Shown: positions 52,264 through 61,345 of the stretch, piece by piece | Layout of the letters: the number at the start of each line of letters is the position of its first letter | Numbering within the stretch: position 1 is the first letter of the stretch | Source: Flaviflexus sp. | GTDB taxonomy: Bacteria > Actinomycetota > Actinomycetes > Actinomycetales > Actinomycetaceae | Assembly: GCA_030537635.1 (NCBI GenBank) | Contig: JAUNVM010000007.1 | Location: 34,086 to 98,085 of the forward strand | Length of the DNA stretch: 64,000 nt | Direction: 5' to 3' | The notes under the pieces: generated by a model | The model's database searches: none | What the model saw: only the letters and a program-made list of their open reading frames with translations | Told to the model about the DNA's origin: nothing | Translations under genes and position numbers: made by a program

Positions 52264-52883
52264 TGGCACGCTACGTCGAGATCCATCCGGACAACCCGCA
52301 GGAGCGGCTCATCAACAAGGTGGTGGACCACATTCGATCGGGTGCCGTCATTGCCTTCCCCACTGACTCCGGATATGCGATTGGTACGAAGCTTGGCCAC
52401 AAGGACGGCCTGGACCGGATCCGCAACATTCGCAAGGTGGGGGAGAAGCATCACTTCACCATGCTCTGCCACGACTTCGCCCAGCTTGGCCAGTTCGTCA
52501 TCGTTGACAACGCCCAGTTCCGGCTCATCAAAACCCTCACCCCCGGCCCCTATACCTTTATTCTCAAGGGCACGAAGGACGTGCCGCGGATGACGCTCAA
52601 TAAGAAGAAGAACACGATCGGCGTCCGCATCCCCGATCACCGCATCACCCAGGCACTTGTTGGCAGCCTCGGCGAGCCCATCCTGTCCTCCACCCTCATC
52701 CTCCCCGGTGAGGAGGAGCCCATGACCGAGGGCTGGCAGGTCAACGAGGCCATCGGTCACGCCCTCGATATTGTGATCGAAGGACCGGTGGGCGTTGATG
52801 GTGCCACGACCGTGGTTGACATGTCCGAGGGCTTTGCGGAGGTCATGCGCGAGGGCGCCGGCGACACCTCGCTGTTCGAGTGA
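52263..52883 (+). CDS. YciO/Sua5/TsaC family protein
   Basis: A 206-residue protein of the YrdC-like fold. The YciO type is shown by RYVEIHPDNPQERLINKVVDHIRSGAVIAFPTDSGYAIGTKLG, KHHFTMLCHDF and TPGPYTFILKGTKDVPR. YciO relatives of TsaC have weak or uncertain threonylcarbamoyl-AMP activity; a different gene elsewhere may do the essential t6A step. Coupled with both neighbours by one- and four-base overlaps. Confidence 0.9.
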   Translation: MARYVEIHPDNPQERLINKVVDHIRSGAVIAFPTDSGYAIGTKLGHKDGLDRIRNIRKVGEKHHFTMLCHDFAQLGQFVIVDNAQFRLIKTLTPGPYTFILKGTKDVPRMTLNKKKNTIGVRIPDHRITQALVGSLGEPILSSTLILPGEEEPMTEGWQVNEAIGHALDIVIEGPVGVDGATTVVDMSEGFAEVMREGAGDTSLFE

Positions 52884-53506
52884 GGCCGGCAGCCGTCCTG
52901 TTCGACCTGGACGGGACCATCATCGATTCCGCGCCCATCGTCACCCGAATCATGTCCGAGGTGGCAAGCGAGCTATTTGGGGTGGACGAAGACCTCGACT
53001 ATTTCCAGCGCTTTGTCGGCCCGCCCCTGAGCGAGACCATGGCAGAGCTCGGGGCGAGCGAGGACGAGGTTCCCGCCGCTATCGCCTACTTTCGTGAACG
53101 CTACGGCAAGGTCATGACCGACTCCCCGCCCTTTGCTGGCATGCCGGAACTCCTTGCCTCGCTCACCATGCCGATCGCCGTGGCCACCTCGAAGAAGGAG
53201 GAGGCCGCCAAGCGGGTGCTCGCCCATCACGGCCTCATCGACCACTTCACGGTAGTGTCCGGGTCCCGCTCGGAGGGCGAGCCCAAATCCGAGATCGTTG
53301 GGACCGCGCTTGCCGAACTGCGGCGTGTGGCCGGCCCCATCGACGGTGAGATCCTCATGATCGGGGACCGCATTCACGATATCGAGGCGGCCCGGGCCCA
53401 CGGCCTGGACACCATCCTCGTCACCTGGGGCGCGGGCCGTGCCGGTGAGGCCGAGCAGGCCCGCCAGGCCGTGGATACGGTGGCCGATTTGGCCGAGCTG
53501 CTATAA
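52880..53506 (+). CDS. HAD-superfamily phosphatase (phosphoglycolate phosphatase-like)
   Basis: A 208-residue haloacid-dehalogenase hydrolase. Motif I is LFDLDGTIIDS, motif II PIAVATSKK, motif III the Lys of GEPKSEIV and motif IV MIGDRIHDIEAA; the helical cap lies at about 17-80. It resembles Gph-type phosphatases; the substrate is open. GTG 52880 overlaps the yciO-type stop. Confidence 0.9.
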   Translation: MRPAAVLFDLDGTIIDSAPIVTRIMSEVASELFGVDEDLDYFQRFVGPPLSETMAELGASEDEVPAAIAYFRERYGKVMTDSPPFAGMPELLASLTMPIAVATSKKEEAAKRVLAHHGLIDHFTVVSGSRSEGEPKSEIVGTALAELRRVAGPIDGEILMIGDRIHDIEAARAHGLDTILVTWGAGRAGEAEQARQAVDTVADLAELL

Positions 53507-53599
53507 CCAGCCCAAACCATATCCGCATCTGGCCGTAGGGCCTTCCTGCGTCGTCGCCTGTAGCTTTTCCGCGTCCTTGCCCCCGGACGCCACCGGGCA

Positions 53600-55498
53600 C
53601 TACTGCGTGGCGGCGTCGGCGAACTGGCTGCGGTAGAGCCGGGCGTAGGCGCCGTCGGCCTCGATGAGCTCGGCGTGGGTGCCCTGCTCGATGACATCGC
53701 CCTTTTCCATGACGATGATGAGATCGGCGTGGCGGATCGTGGAGAGGCGGTGGGCGATGATGAAGGAGGTGCGGCCCTTCTGCAGTCGCTCCATGGCCTT
53801 GGCCACCATCATCTCCGTGCGCGTGTCCACCGAGGAGGTGGCCTCGTCGAGGATAAGGATGTGAGGATCGGCGAGGAAGGCGCGGGCGATGGTGAGCAGC
53901 TGCTTTTCTCCGACCGAGATTCCTTCTCCCTCGTCTGACACTTCCGTCTCGTAGCCGTCAGGCAGCTGATTGATCATCCGGTCAATCGAAGAGGCCTTGG
54001 CCGCCGCTACGACGTCCTCGCGAGTGGCCCCGCTCCGGCCAAAGGCGATATTGTCCGCGATGGTGCCGGAGCGCAGCCACGTGTCCTGCAAGACCATTCC
54101 CATCTTTGCCCGCAGCGAGTCCTTGGAGACGGTGGCAATATCGGTGCCATCGATGGTGATGGTCCCCGAGTCCACCTCGTAGAAGCGCAGCAGGAGATTG
54201 ACCAAGGTGGTCTTGCCGGCGCCGGTGGGGCCGACGATGGCGACGGTCTGGCCGGGCTCGGTGTGCAGGCTGAGGCCGGTGATGACCGGGGTGCCGGGCG
54301 TGTAGGAGAAACGCACATTGTCAAAGGTGACCGCACCCTTAATCTCGCCCAGCTCTCCCTGCGCGTCCTCCTCCATCTCCTCGGCATCGAGCAGGTTGAA
54401 GATGCGCTCGGCGCTAGCCGCGGCCGACTGGAGCGTATTGGCCATGGAGGCGAGCTGGGAGATCGGCTGGGCGAACTGGCGGGAGTATTGGATGAAGGCC
54501 TGGATGGAGCCGAGGGAAATGCGGCCCGCAGCGACCTCGAGTCCGCCGACCACCGCGACGATGACGTAGCCGAGGTTATTGACCAGGGACATGGCCGGCT
54601 CCATGAGATGGGAGATAAACGTGGCCTTGAAAACCGAATCGCGCAGCTCATCATTGCGGCTCTCGAATTCCTCGGCGAAACCTTCCTCCAGACCGAAGGC
54701 AGTGACAACCTCATGGCCGGTGAAGGCCTCCTCGACGGTGTCGGACACCTTGCCGGTGGAATCCCACTGGCGCCGGAAATGTGGCTGGGCTTTCTTCATG
54801 ATGAACCGAGCGAGGAAGAACCCGGGTGGCAAGACGATAAAGGAGAGCAGGGCGAGCTTCGGCGAGATCCAGAACATCATGGCGGTGATGCCGATGAGGG
54901 TGAGCACGTCCTGGAAGAGCGAAATGATGGTCTGCATGAGCGCCTGGGTGATGTTGTCAACATCGTTGGTCACCCGGGAGAGTAGGTCTCCGCGCGAATG
55001 CTGATCGAGATAGGACAGGGGCAGACGATCCACCTTCGCCTGAGCATCGGCCCGCAACTGCCAGCCGAGATCCTGGACGATGTGGCGCACAATCCAGCCG
55101 GCAATAAACCGGAAGAGGGAGGAGAGAACGTATACGGCGATGACGACGAGGAGAATCTTCGCCAGCAGCGAGGTCTCCAAGCCTCGACCGGGCACGACGT
55201 CCGCGCCCTCGATCATGTCGGCGAGGGTGTTATTTCCGCGCTCGCGCAGCGCATCGGCCGCCTGCTCCGTGCTCATGCCGGCCGGGAGATCCCCGGTGAA
55301 CTTGTCAAGCACGCCACGGAAGATGACATTGGTGGCCTCGCCGAGCAGCTTTGGGCTCGCCACCTGGCCCACAACTCCGAGGGCGGAGAGCACCAGGACA
55401 ATCGACAGACGCAGCCTCTCGTGGCGCAGCCGGGCGGCAATCCGCTTGACGGCGCCCTTGAGGTCCTTTGGCTTTTCTAGCTGTCCTCTCTTGCTCAT
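53600..55498 (-). CDS. ABC exporter half-transporter, catalytically competent subunit
   Basis: A 632-residue type IV exporter subunit: six membrane helices to about residue 370, then a nucleotide-binding domain with Walker A GPTGAGKTT, Q-loop LQDTWL, Walker B ILILDEATSSVD (catalytic Glu present) and H-loop IIAHRLSTI. Its signature reads ISVGEKQ instead of SGGQ. This is the pattern of one half of an asymmetric heterodimer such as TM287/288 or BmrCD, so it pairs with the next upstream gene. Substrate unknown; drugs or lipids are usual. ATG overlaps the partner's stop. Confidence 0.92.
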   Translation of the reverse strand: MSKRGQLEKPKDLKGAVKRIAARLRHERLRLSIVLVLSALGVVGQVASPKLLGEATNVIFRGVLDKFTGDLPAGMSTEQAADALRERGNNTLADMIEGADVVPGRGLETSLLAKILLVVIAVYVLSSLFRFIAGWIVRHIVQDLGWQLRADAQAKVDRLPLSYLDQHSRGDLLSRVTNDVDNITQALMQTIISLFQDVLTLIGITAMMFWISPKLALLSFIVLPPGFFLARFIMKKAQPHFRRQWDSTGKVSDTVEEAFTGHEVVTAFGLEEGFAEEFESRNDELRDSVFKATFISHLMEPAMSLVNNLGYVIVAVVGGLEVAAGRISLGSIQAFIQYSRQFAQPISQLASMANTLQSAAASAERIFNLLDAEEMEEDAQGELGEIKGAVTFDNVRFSYTPGTPVITGLSLHTEPGQTVAIVGPTGAGKTTLVNLLLRFYEVDSGTITIDGTDIATVSKDSLRAKMGMVLQDTWLRSGTIADNIAFGRSGATREDVVAAAKASSIDRMINQLPDGYETEVSDEGEGISVGEKQLLTIARAFLADPHILILDEATSSVDTRTEMMVAKAMERLQKGRTSFIIAHRLSTIRHADLIIVMEKGDVIEQGTHAELIEADGAYARLYRSQFADAATQ

Positions 55499-57240
55499 GC
55501 CGCCTCCTTCGCGCTCAGCTGGGAGTGGGCAATCTCCCGATAGGTATCACAGCTCTCCATGAGCTCTTCATGCCGGCCATACCCCACCATCTCTCCGGCC
55601 TCGAGAACAACGATGGCCTCGGCGGAACGGATGGAGGAGACGCGCTGGGCCACGACCAGCACGGCGATATCCTTCGTGACCTCGGAGAGTGCCCCTCGCA
55701 GGGCCTTATCCGTCGCGAAGTCGAGGGCGGAAAACGAGTCATCGAGAATGAGCAGGCGCGTCTGTCCGCCAAGCAGGCGATAGACCGCCCGCGCAATGGT
55801 GAGCCGCTGACGCTGCCCGCCGGAGAAGTTCTTTCCCCCGGGGGAGACTTCGGCGTTGAGCCCGCCGTCGAGCTCTCGAACAAAATCGGCTGCTTGGGCA
55901 ATTTCCAGGGCCTTCCATACGCGCTCCTCATCGGTGATCTCGCCGCGTTCCCCGGTGATGGCGCCGGCAAGCGTGCCGGAGAAGAGATACGCCTTTTGCG
56001 GGACCAGGGCGATCTTGTCGCGCAGGGAGGTGAGTTCAAGGGTGCGAATATCCTGCCCCGCATAGCTCACCTTCCCGACGGTCGGGTCGAGCATGCGGGT
56101 GAGGAGGTGAACGAGGGTGGACTTGCCCGAACCCGTGGCACCGATAACTGCGGTGGTGGTGCCGGGGGAGAGCCGGAAGCTGATATCGCGCAGCACGGAG
56201 GCCTCTGCCCCGGGATACTTCACACCGGCTCCGATGAGCTCAAAGGACCCATCGGCCGGAGCTGGCCGTGCATCCGGCGCGCTCGTGATCTCCGGGACGG
56301 TAGCGAGCACGGCAGCAATGCGCTTGGCCGATACCTCGGCCCGGGGCGCCATCATGACGATAAACGCGGAGACCATGATGGCTCCGAGGATCTGGCCAAG
56401 ATAGTTGATGAAGGCGATAAGCGAACCGACCTGCATGGCACCGGCGTCAATACGCATGGCTCCAAACCAGATGATGGCGGCGGAGGACATACCGACGATG
56501 ATGTCGACCACCGGCCACAGCAGCGCCCAGGAAATGCCAATCTTCAGCCAAATGGTGCGCAGCTCGTCATTGGCCTGAGTGTAGCGGTCCCTCTCCTCGC
56601 TCTGACGGAGAAAGGCCCGGATGACGCGCACGCCAGACAGCTGCTCACGCAGGATCCGGTTGACCGCATCCACCCGCTTTTGCTGCCGGCCATACAGCGG
56701 CGACAGGTGACGCATCATGACATAGGAAAAGGCGGCCAGAACGGGCACGATGACGAGAAAAACCCCCGAGAGTACCGTGTCCTGGCGAATCGCCATCACC
56801 ACCCCGCCAATCCCCATGATCGGCGCCATGACGACAAATGAAAAGATGGCCTGAACCACCCGCTGAACCTGAGTCACATCATTTGTTGAGCGGGTGATCA
56901 AAGAGCCGGCCCCAAACTCCGATAGTTCGGCCCGACCAAAACCCTGAACGGTGGAGAAAATGCGGCGGCGAATGTGCGCGCCCATCGCGGCGGCTAGGCG
57001 CTGACCAAAGAACATGGCGCCGGCGAGTGTCGCACCCTGCAGGAGGGTGATGCCGAGCATGGCTCCACCGAGAAGCCAGATCAGGGGGATGTCGCCGGTG
57101 AGCACGCCGTCATTGATAATGTCGGCATTGAGTGTGGGCAGCCACAACATGGCCATTGACTGGATGACCTGCAGGATGAGGAGTGCCGCTAACGCTCCCT
57201 TATGGTTCCTCAGATACCCCCAGGAGAGGCGAATGAGCAT
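55495..57240 (-). CDS. ABC exporter half-transporter, degenerate-site subunit
   Basis: A 581-residue exporter subunit. The nucleotide-binding domain has Walker A GATGSGKST and a canonical signature FSGGQRQRL, but the Walker B catalytic residue is Asp (LLILDDSFSALD) and the H-loop His is Gln (VVAQRVSSI). Together with the partner's altered signature this predicts one active and one degenerate ATP site. ATG 57240 is first in the operon; GAGGT is three bases upstream. A promoter is seen at 57252-57280. Confidence 0.92.
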   Translation of the reverse strand: MLIRLSWGYLRNHKGALAALLILQVIQSMAMLWLPTLNADIINDGVLTGDIPLIWLLGGAMLGITLLQGATLAGAMFFGQRLAAAMGAHIRRRIFSTVQGFGRAELSEFGAGSLITRSTNDVTQVQRVVQAIFSFVVMAPIMGIGGVVMAIRQDTVLSGVFLVIVPVLAAFSYVMMRHLSPLYGRQQKRVDAVNRILREQLSGVRVIRAFLRQSEERDRYTQANDELRTIWLKIGISWALLWPVVDIIVGMSSAAIIWFGAMRIDAGAMQVGSLIAFINYLGQILGAIMVSAFIVMMAPRAEVSAKRIAAVLATVPEITSAPDARPAPADGSFELIGAGVKYPGAEASVLRDISFRLSPGTTTAVIGATGSGKSTLVHLLTRMLDPTVGKVSYAGQDIRTLELTSLRDKIALVPQKAYLFSGTLAGAITGERGEITDEERVWKALEIAQAADFVRELDGGLNAEVSPGGKNFSGGQRQRLTIARAVYRLLGGQTRLLILDDSFSALDFATDKALRGALSEVTKDIAVLVVAQRVSSIRSAEAIVVLEAGEMVGYGRHEELMESCDTYREIAHSQLSAKEAA

Positions 57241-57251
57241 GGGACCTCGGT

Positions 57252-57280
57252 TCGATAACTGCGAATAAGATGGTAATCAA
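57252..57280 (-). promoter_or_regulatory. Possible promoter of ABC exporter operon
   Basis: On the minus strand TTGATT (57280-57275), a 17-base spacer and TATCGA (57257-57252). A moderate match only. Confidence 0.4.
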
Positions 57281-57520
57281 CTACGTGGACTAAGCCGATG
57301 AAACGCTGGAACAGACGTTGATATTCCCGGTTGAGCGAGAGCGAAAATCCCCGCGTTCGTTCGGCTAGCTGAGGTGACGCCCGGAAGTCCGCGCGTCACT
57401 GACTGGACTCAGGTTACCGACACCTCGTGGATAAATAAAGTTGGGCGCCCGTTGGGCCGAAGCGGTGCCGGTGGCCGGGTGCTGTATACCGTACCAAAGC
57501 CCGTGGTGACAGAATATGTA
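57281..57520. other. Gene-free stretch between ABC exporter and aceE
   Basis: About 240 bases without a supported gene, repeat or RNA structure. Somewhat AT-richer than the flanks near 57430 and 57510. Confidence 0.5.
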
Positions 57521-57550
57521 AGGGGGGCGGGCCGCGCGGCCCGCCCCCCT
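57521..57550 (-). terminator. Terminator of aceE (30-base perfect palindrome)
   Basis: A perfect palindrome with half-site AGGGGGGCGGGCCGC, 13 bases beyond the aceE stop; on the minus strand it is followed by TTACATATT. The hairpin is exceptionally stable. Confidence 0.82.
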
Positions 57551-57562
57551 CACACATGGATG

Positions 57563-60310
57563 TTAGGCGTCGCCGCCGACCTCGCCGGACTGGCCGGCGG
57601 TCACATTGAACAGGTCGTAGCGTTCGATCGCCTCGGCCACCTTGGCCTTATCGAAGCGGCCCTTCTCGGCGAGTTCGGCAAGCGCGCGAACCACCATGCT
57701 GTGGGCGTCGATATGGAACTGGCGGCGGGCCGCCGGGCGGGTATCGGAGTAGCCGAAGCCATCCGCGCCGAGCGTGGCATAGCTGCCGGGCACCCAGGCG
57801 CGGATCGAGTCCTGCACCTGATGCTCGAAGTCCGACGTGGCAACGAAGACATCGGCCTGACCGTCGAGCTTCTGGGTGATGTAGGGAACCTGAGCCTCCT
57901 CGGTCGGGTGCAGGTAGTTGTGCTCCTCAACCGCCTTGGCCTCCTTGCGCAGCTCATACCAGGAGGTCACCGAGAAGACGTTGGCGGAGATACCCCAGTC
58001 ATTTTCGAGAATCTCCTTGGCGTGCAAGGCCCACGGGACGCCCACGCCGGAGGCGAGCAGGCCGACCTTGTCGCAGTCCGGCTTTGCCTCGGCCACCTTG
58101 TGGATACCGCGGATAATGCCCTCGACGTCGACATCCTCCGGTTCGGCCGGCTGGTGCATCGGCTCGTTGTACACGGTGAGGTAGTACATGACGTCCTGAT
58201 CGCGACCATCCGAGCCATCACCGTACATACGCTCGATACCATCACGGACGATGTGACGGATCTCGTAAGCATAGGCTGGGTCGTAGATGACCATGGCGGG
58301 GTTGGTGGAGGCGAGAACGGGGGAGTGCCCGTCCATGTGCTGGGTGCCCTCGCCGGTGAGCGTCGTGCGCCCGGCGGTGGCGCCAATGATGAAGCCGCGA
58401 GCCAGCTGGTCTCCGGCGGCCCAGAACTGGTCACCGGTGCGCTGGAAGCCGAACATCGAGTAGAAGATATAGAACGGCATCATCGGCACGCCGTGCACGG
58501 CATGCGAGGTGCCCACGCAGGCGAGCGTCGAGGCCGAGCCGGCCTCATTGATGCCCATGTGGAGCAGCTGGCCGGAATCCGATTCCTTGTACGACAGCAG
58601 CAGGTCGGCATCCACCGAGGTGTAGCGCTGGCCGTGCGTGTTGAAGATCTTCGCGGTGGGGAAGACGGCGTCCAGGCCGAAGGTGCGTGCCTCATCGGGA
58701 ATGATGGGAACGATCCGGTGGCCGAACTCCTTATCCCGCATCAGGTCCTTGAGGAGGCGGACCAGCGCCATCGTCGTCGCCACCTTCTGGTTACCCGAGC
58801 CCTTCTTCAGCACGTCGTAGTGCTTGGGATCCGGCAGGGTGACGCCCTCCCACGATTGGCGGCGCTTGGGCAGGTATCCGCCGAGCTCACGCCGGCGGTC
58901 CTGCAGGTACTCGTAGGCCTCGGACTTCTTATCCGGCACGTAGTACGGCGCATTGTAGGGATCGTTGAGCTCGTTATCCGTGAAGTCGAGCTGCAGCGTA
59001 TCGCGCAGCATCTTGAGATCATCGGAATTCAGCTTCTTCATCTGGTGCGTGGCGTTACGCGCGGCAAAGTTCGAGCCGAGCGCGTAGCCCTTAATGGTGT
59101 GGGCGAGAATGACGGTGGGCTGCCCGGTGTGTTCCATGGCCACCTTGTAGGCCGCGTACATCTTCCGGTAGTCGTGACCGCCGCGCTTGAGCGACCAGAT
59201 CTTCTCATCCGACCAGTCCTTGACCATCGCCTTGGTGCGCGGATCCCGGCCGAAGAAGTGCTCGCGCACGTATGCGCCGTCATTGGCCTTAAAGCCCTGG
59301 TAGTCGCCGTCGAGAGTCTCGTTCATGAGATTGACGAGCGCGCGGTCCTTATCGGCCTCGAGCAGCGGATCCCACTCGCGGCCCCAGATGACCTTGATGA
59401 CATTCCAGCCGGCGCCGCGGAAGAACGACTCGAGTTCCTGGATGATCTTGCCGTTGCCGCGAACCGGGCCATCGAGGCGCTGCAGGTTGCAGTTGATGAC
59501 GAAGGTGAGATTGTCAAGATTCTGCTGGGCAGCCAGCTGAAGCATGCCGCGCGACTCCGGCTCGTCCATCTCCCCGTCGCCGAGGAAGGCCCACACGTGC
59601 TGCTCGCTCGTGTCCTTGATGCCACGCCCGTGCAGGTACTTATTGAACCAGGCCTGGTGAATGGCCTGGGCGGGGCCTAGACCCATTGACACGGTGGGGA
59701 ATTCCCAGAAGTCAGGCATGCGGCGCGGATGCGGATAGGAGGGCAAGCCGCGTCCGCCGGCGGGGCGGGAGTGCTCCTGGCGGAAGCCGTCCATGTCCGC
59801 CTCGGTGAGACGGCCCTCGACGAAGGCGCGAGCGTAATTGCCGGGGGCAGCGTGGCCCTGGAAGAAAACCTGGTCTCCGCCGCCTGGGTGATCCTTGCCG
59901 CGGAAGAAGTGGTTGAAGCCGACCTCGTACAGGGTGGCAACAGAGGCGTAGGAGGAGATGTGTCCGCCTACCTGGATGCCGGTGCGCTGGGCGCGGGTCA
60001 CCTGAACGGCGGCGTTCCAGCGGATCCAGCGACGAATCTGGCGCTCGATCTTCTCGTCGCCGGGGAAGTACGGCTCGTCCTGGACCGCAATCGTGTTGAC
60101 GTACGGCGTGGTGAGCTGTCCGGGAACCTGAACATTGCGCTCCCGGGCACGCCGCAGCATCGACAGGAGAATATAGCGGGCGCGTGGTCCGCCGCGTTCG
60201 GCAATGAGATCGTCGATGGATTCAAGCCATTCGGCGGTCTCCTCGGTATCGATATCCGGCACCTGCGAGAGCAGGCCGTTAATGAGAGGTGACGTACTGG
60301 GTGAACTCAC
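57563..60310 (-). CDS. aceE: Pyruvate dehydrogenase E1 component (homodimeric)
   Basis: Thiamine-diphosphate enzyme that decarboxylates pyruvate and reductively acetylates E2. The 915-residue product is full length. Visible motifs: [22 protein letters not shown], the ThDP motif [10 protein letters not shown]...[17 protein letters not shown] and a C-terminal transketolase-like region ([38 protein letters not shown]). GTG 60310 has AGGAG five bases upstream; the longer frame from 60394 would run through the promoter region. E2/E3 genes are not in the window. Confidence 0.95.
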   Translation of the reverse strand: MSSPSTSPLINGLLSQVPDIDTEETAEWLESIDDLIAERGGPRARYILLSMLRRARERNVQVPGQLTTPYVNTIAVQDEPYFPGDEKIERQIRRWIRWNAAVQVTRAQRTGIQVGGHISSYASVATLYEVGFNHFFRGKDHPGGGDQVFFQGHAAPGNYARAFVEGRLTEADMDGFRQEHSRPAGGRGLPSYPHPRRMPDFWEFPTVSMGLGPAQAIHQAWFNKYLHGRGIKDTSEQHVWAFLGDGEMDEPESRGMLQLAAQQNLDNLTFVINCNLQRLDGPVRGNGKIIQELESFFRGAGWNVIKVIWGREWDPLLEADKDRALVNLMNETLDGDYQGFKANDGAYVREHFFGRDPRTKAMVKDWSDEKIWSLKRGGHDYRKMYAAYKVAMEHTGQPTVILAHTIKGYALGSNFAARNATHQMKKLNSDDLKMLRDTLQLDFTDNELNDPYNAPYYVPDKKSEAYEYLQDRRRELGGYLPKRRQSWEGVTLPDPKHYDVLKKGSGNQKVATTMALVRLLKDLMRDKEFGHRIVPIIPDEARTFGLDAVFPTAKIFNTHGQRYTSVDADLLLSYKESDSGQLLHMGINEAGSASTLACVGTSHAVHGVPMMPFYIFYSMFGFQRTGDQFWAAGDQLARGFIIGATAGRTTLTGEGTQHMDGHSPVLASTNPAMVIYDPAYAYEIRHIVRDGIERMYGDGSDGRDQDVMYYLTVYNEPMHQPAEPEDVDVEGIIRGIHKVAEAKPDCDKVGLLASGVGVPWALHAKEILENDWGISANVFSVTSWYELRKEAKAVEEHNYLHPTEEAQVPYITQKLDGQADVFVATSDFEHQVQDSIRAWVPGSYATLGADGFGYSDTRPAARRQFHIDAHSMVVRALAELAEKGRFDKAKVAEAIERYDLFNVTAGQSGEVGGDA

Positions 60311-60371
60311 TGCATCTCCTAGTTTGGGACTCGGCGCGCGGCCGGCTTTGGCCGCCAGCGCCACTTCTTTC

Positions 60372-60393
60372 AATCTACCTGGTCGAAGGACCA
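60372..60393 (-). promoter_or_regulatory. aceE -10 element with adjoining inverted repeat
   Basis: On the minus strand TAGATT (60377-60372) follows TGGTC-CTTC-GACCA (60393-60380), an inverted repeat in the promoter spacer. The half-site TGGTC is common in GntR-family operators; no regulator is named. Confidence 0.45.
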
Positions 60394-60599
60394 AACGTCC
60401 CCCCTCGATTTGTTCTCTGGCTGTGAACGTCCCCTCAACGCCGGGTTTATCCCAGGAAATTCCGCGTGAACAGCCCGCGTTACGATAGGTCCGGGCCTGG
60501 AAACGGGAGGGGAGAAATGGCCTGACGAGTCATAAAATACGTGTCGTGGGCCTCACGCCGGGTGTGCTGCTGGAAATTTTGAGGGGAATTTGGTCCACT

Positions 60600-61061
60600 A
60601 TGAATGTGGATACAAAAGCACTCGCCTCCGGGCGGTCTAAGGAAAGGAACACGGTACCCGGTTCGACCTCGCTCGAACTGAAGAAGGGTCAGGTCGTTCA
60701 GGAATTCGGTTGGGACGAAGACGTCGATGAGGCTCTTCGCGCCCGCTTCGAGGAGGAAACCGGCGAGGAACTCGCCGACGAAGAATCCCTCGACATGTTT
60801 GATGGTGCGCTCGTGTGGTGGCGCGCGGAAGACGGAGACATGGAAGATCTCGCGGATCTTCTTGTGGATGCTCGGTCAAATCTCGATCACGGCTCCGGCA
60901 TTATCTGGGTGATGGTGCCCGCCCACGGCTCAGATGGTTTCGTCGACCACGTTATCGTCGACGAGGCCGCCCAAACCGCGGGCCTGTCGGCGACCAATGC
61001 CGCAGCTCTCTCTCAGACCTGGACCGGGGTGCGTCTGTCCGCCCGGGGGCCGCGCCTCTAG
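60600..61061 (+). CDS. DUF3052 family protein
   Basis: Actinobacterial protein of unknown function that typically lies beside aceE. The conserved core is LELKKGQVVQEFGWDEDVDEALRARFEEETGEEL, DMFDGALVWWRAEDGD and SATNAAALSQTWTGVRL. About 153 residues from ATG 60600, which gives an N-terminus MNVDTKALASGRSKERN; GTG 60546 would add 18 residues, and neither has a well-placed ribosome site, so the start is uncertain. It is divergent from aceE. Confidence 0.85.
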   Translation: MNVDTKALASGRSKERNTVPGSTSLELKKGQVVQEFGWDEDVDEALRARFEEETGEELADEESLDMFDGALVWWRAEDGDMEDLADLLVDARSNLDHGSGIIWVMVPAHGSDGFVDHVIVDEAAQTAGLSATNAAALSQTWTGVRLSARGPRL

Positions 61062-61070
61062 CCGCCGGCC

Positions 61071-61100
61071 TTTCGCCGCCCACCGTGATCCTGCTACACT
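61071..61100 (+). promoter_or_regulatory. Promoter of tRNA-Val
   Basis: TTTCGC (61071) and TACACT (61095-61100) with an 18-base spacer, placing the transcript start at the tRNA 5' end. Confidence 0.5.
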
Positions 61101-61107
61101 CCCTTGC

Positions 61108-61181
61108 GGGCCTGTAGCTCAGCTGGTCAGAGCGCCTGGTTTACACCCAGGAGGTCGTCGGTTCGAAACCGGCCGGGCCCA
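61108..61181 (+). tRNA. tRNA-Val (UAC)
   Basis: Cloverleaf of 74 bases: acceptor GGGCCTG/CGGGCCC with A73, D-arm TAGCTCAGCTGGTCAGAGC, anticodon stem CCTGG/CCAGG with loop TTTACAC giving UAC, T-arm GGTTCGAAACC. CCA is not encoded. The sequence composition changes right after it, consistent with use as an integration site. Confidence 0.97.
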
Positions 61182-61262
61182 CCGCCTGGCCGGTTCCGTA
61201 CTTCTCGATGGCTAGAGCTGCCGACTGTTCCAAATGCTGGTCTTCCCAGCCTCCGGCCAGAG

Positions 61263-61289
61263 AATGCCATCTTGATGGCAGTTGGCATT
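61263..61289. promoter_or_regulatory. Nested inverted repeats upstream of the island genes
   Basis: TGCCATC/GATGGCA (61265-61280, two-base gap) sits within a wider pair AATGCCA/TGGCATT (61263-61289), giving three TGGCA-type half-sites. It lies 29 bases before a TATATA -10-like element (61318-61323). An operator for the two-gene cassette is likely. Confidence 0.5.
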
Positions 61290-61345
61290 GTCAATAGGAC
61301 GAGCCAGGGCATCCCTTTATATAAGATGCAATTGTCTCATCCTTG

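Noticed and set aside
57374..59680. A 768-codon open frame on the plus strand
   Set aside because: It lies opposite aceE, whose product is unmistakable; the frame is a GC-rich antisense shadow without a ribosome site.
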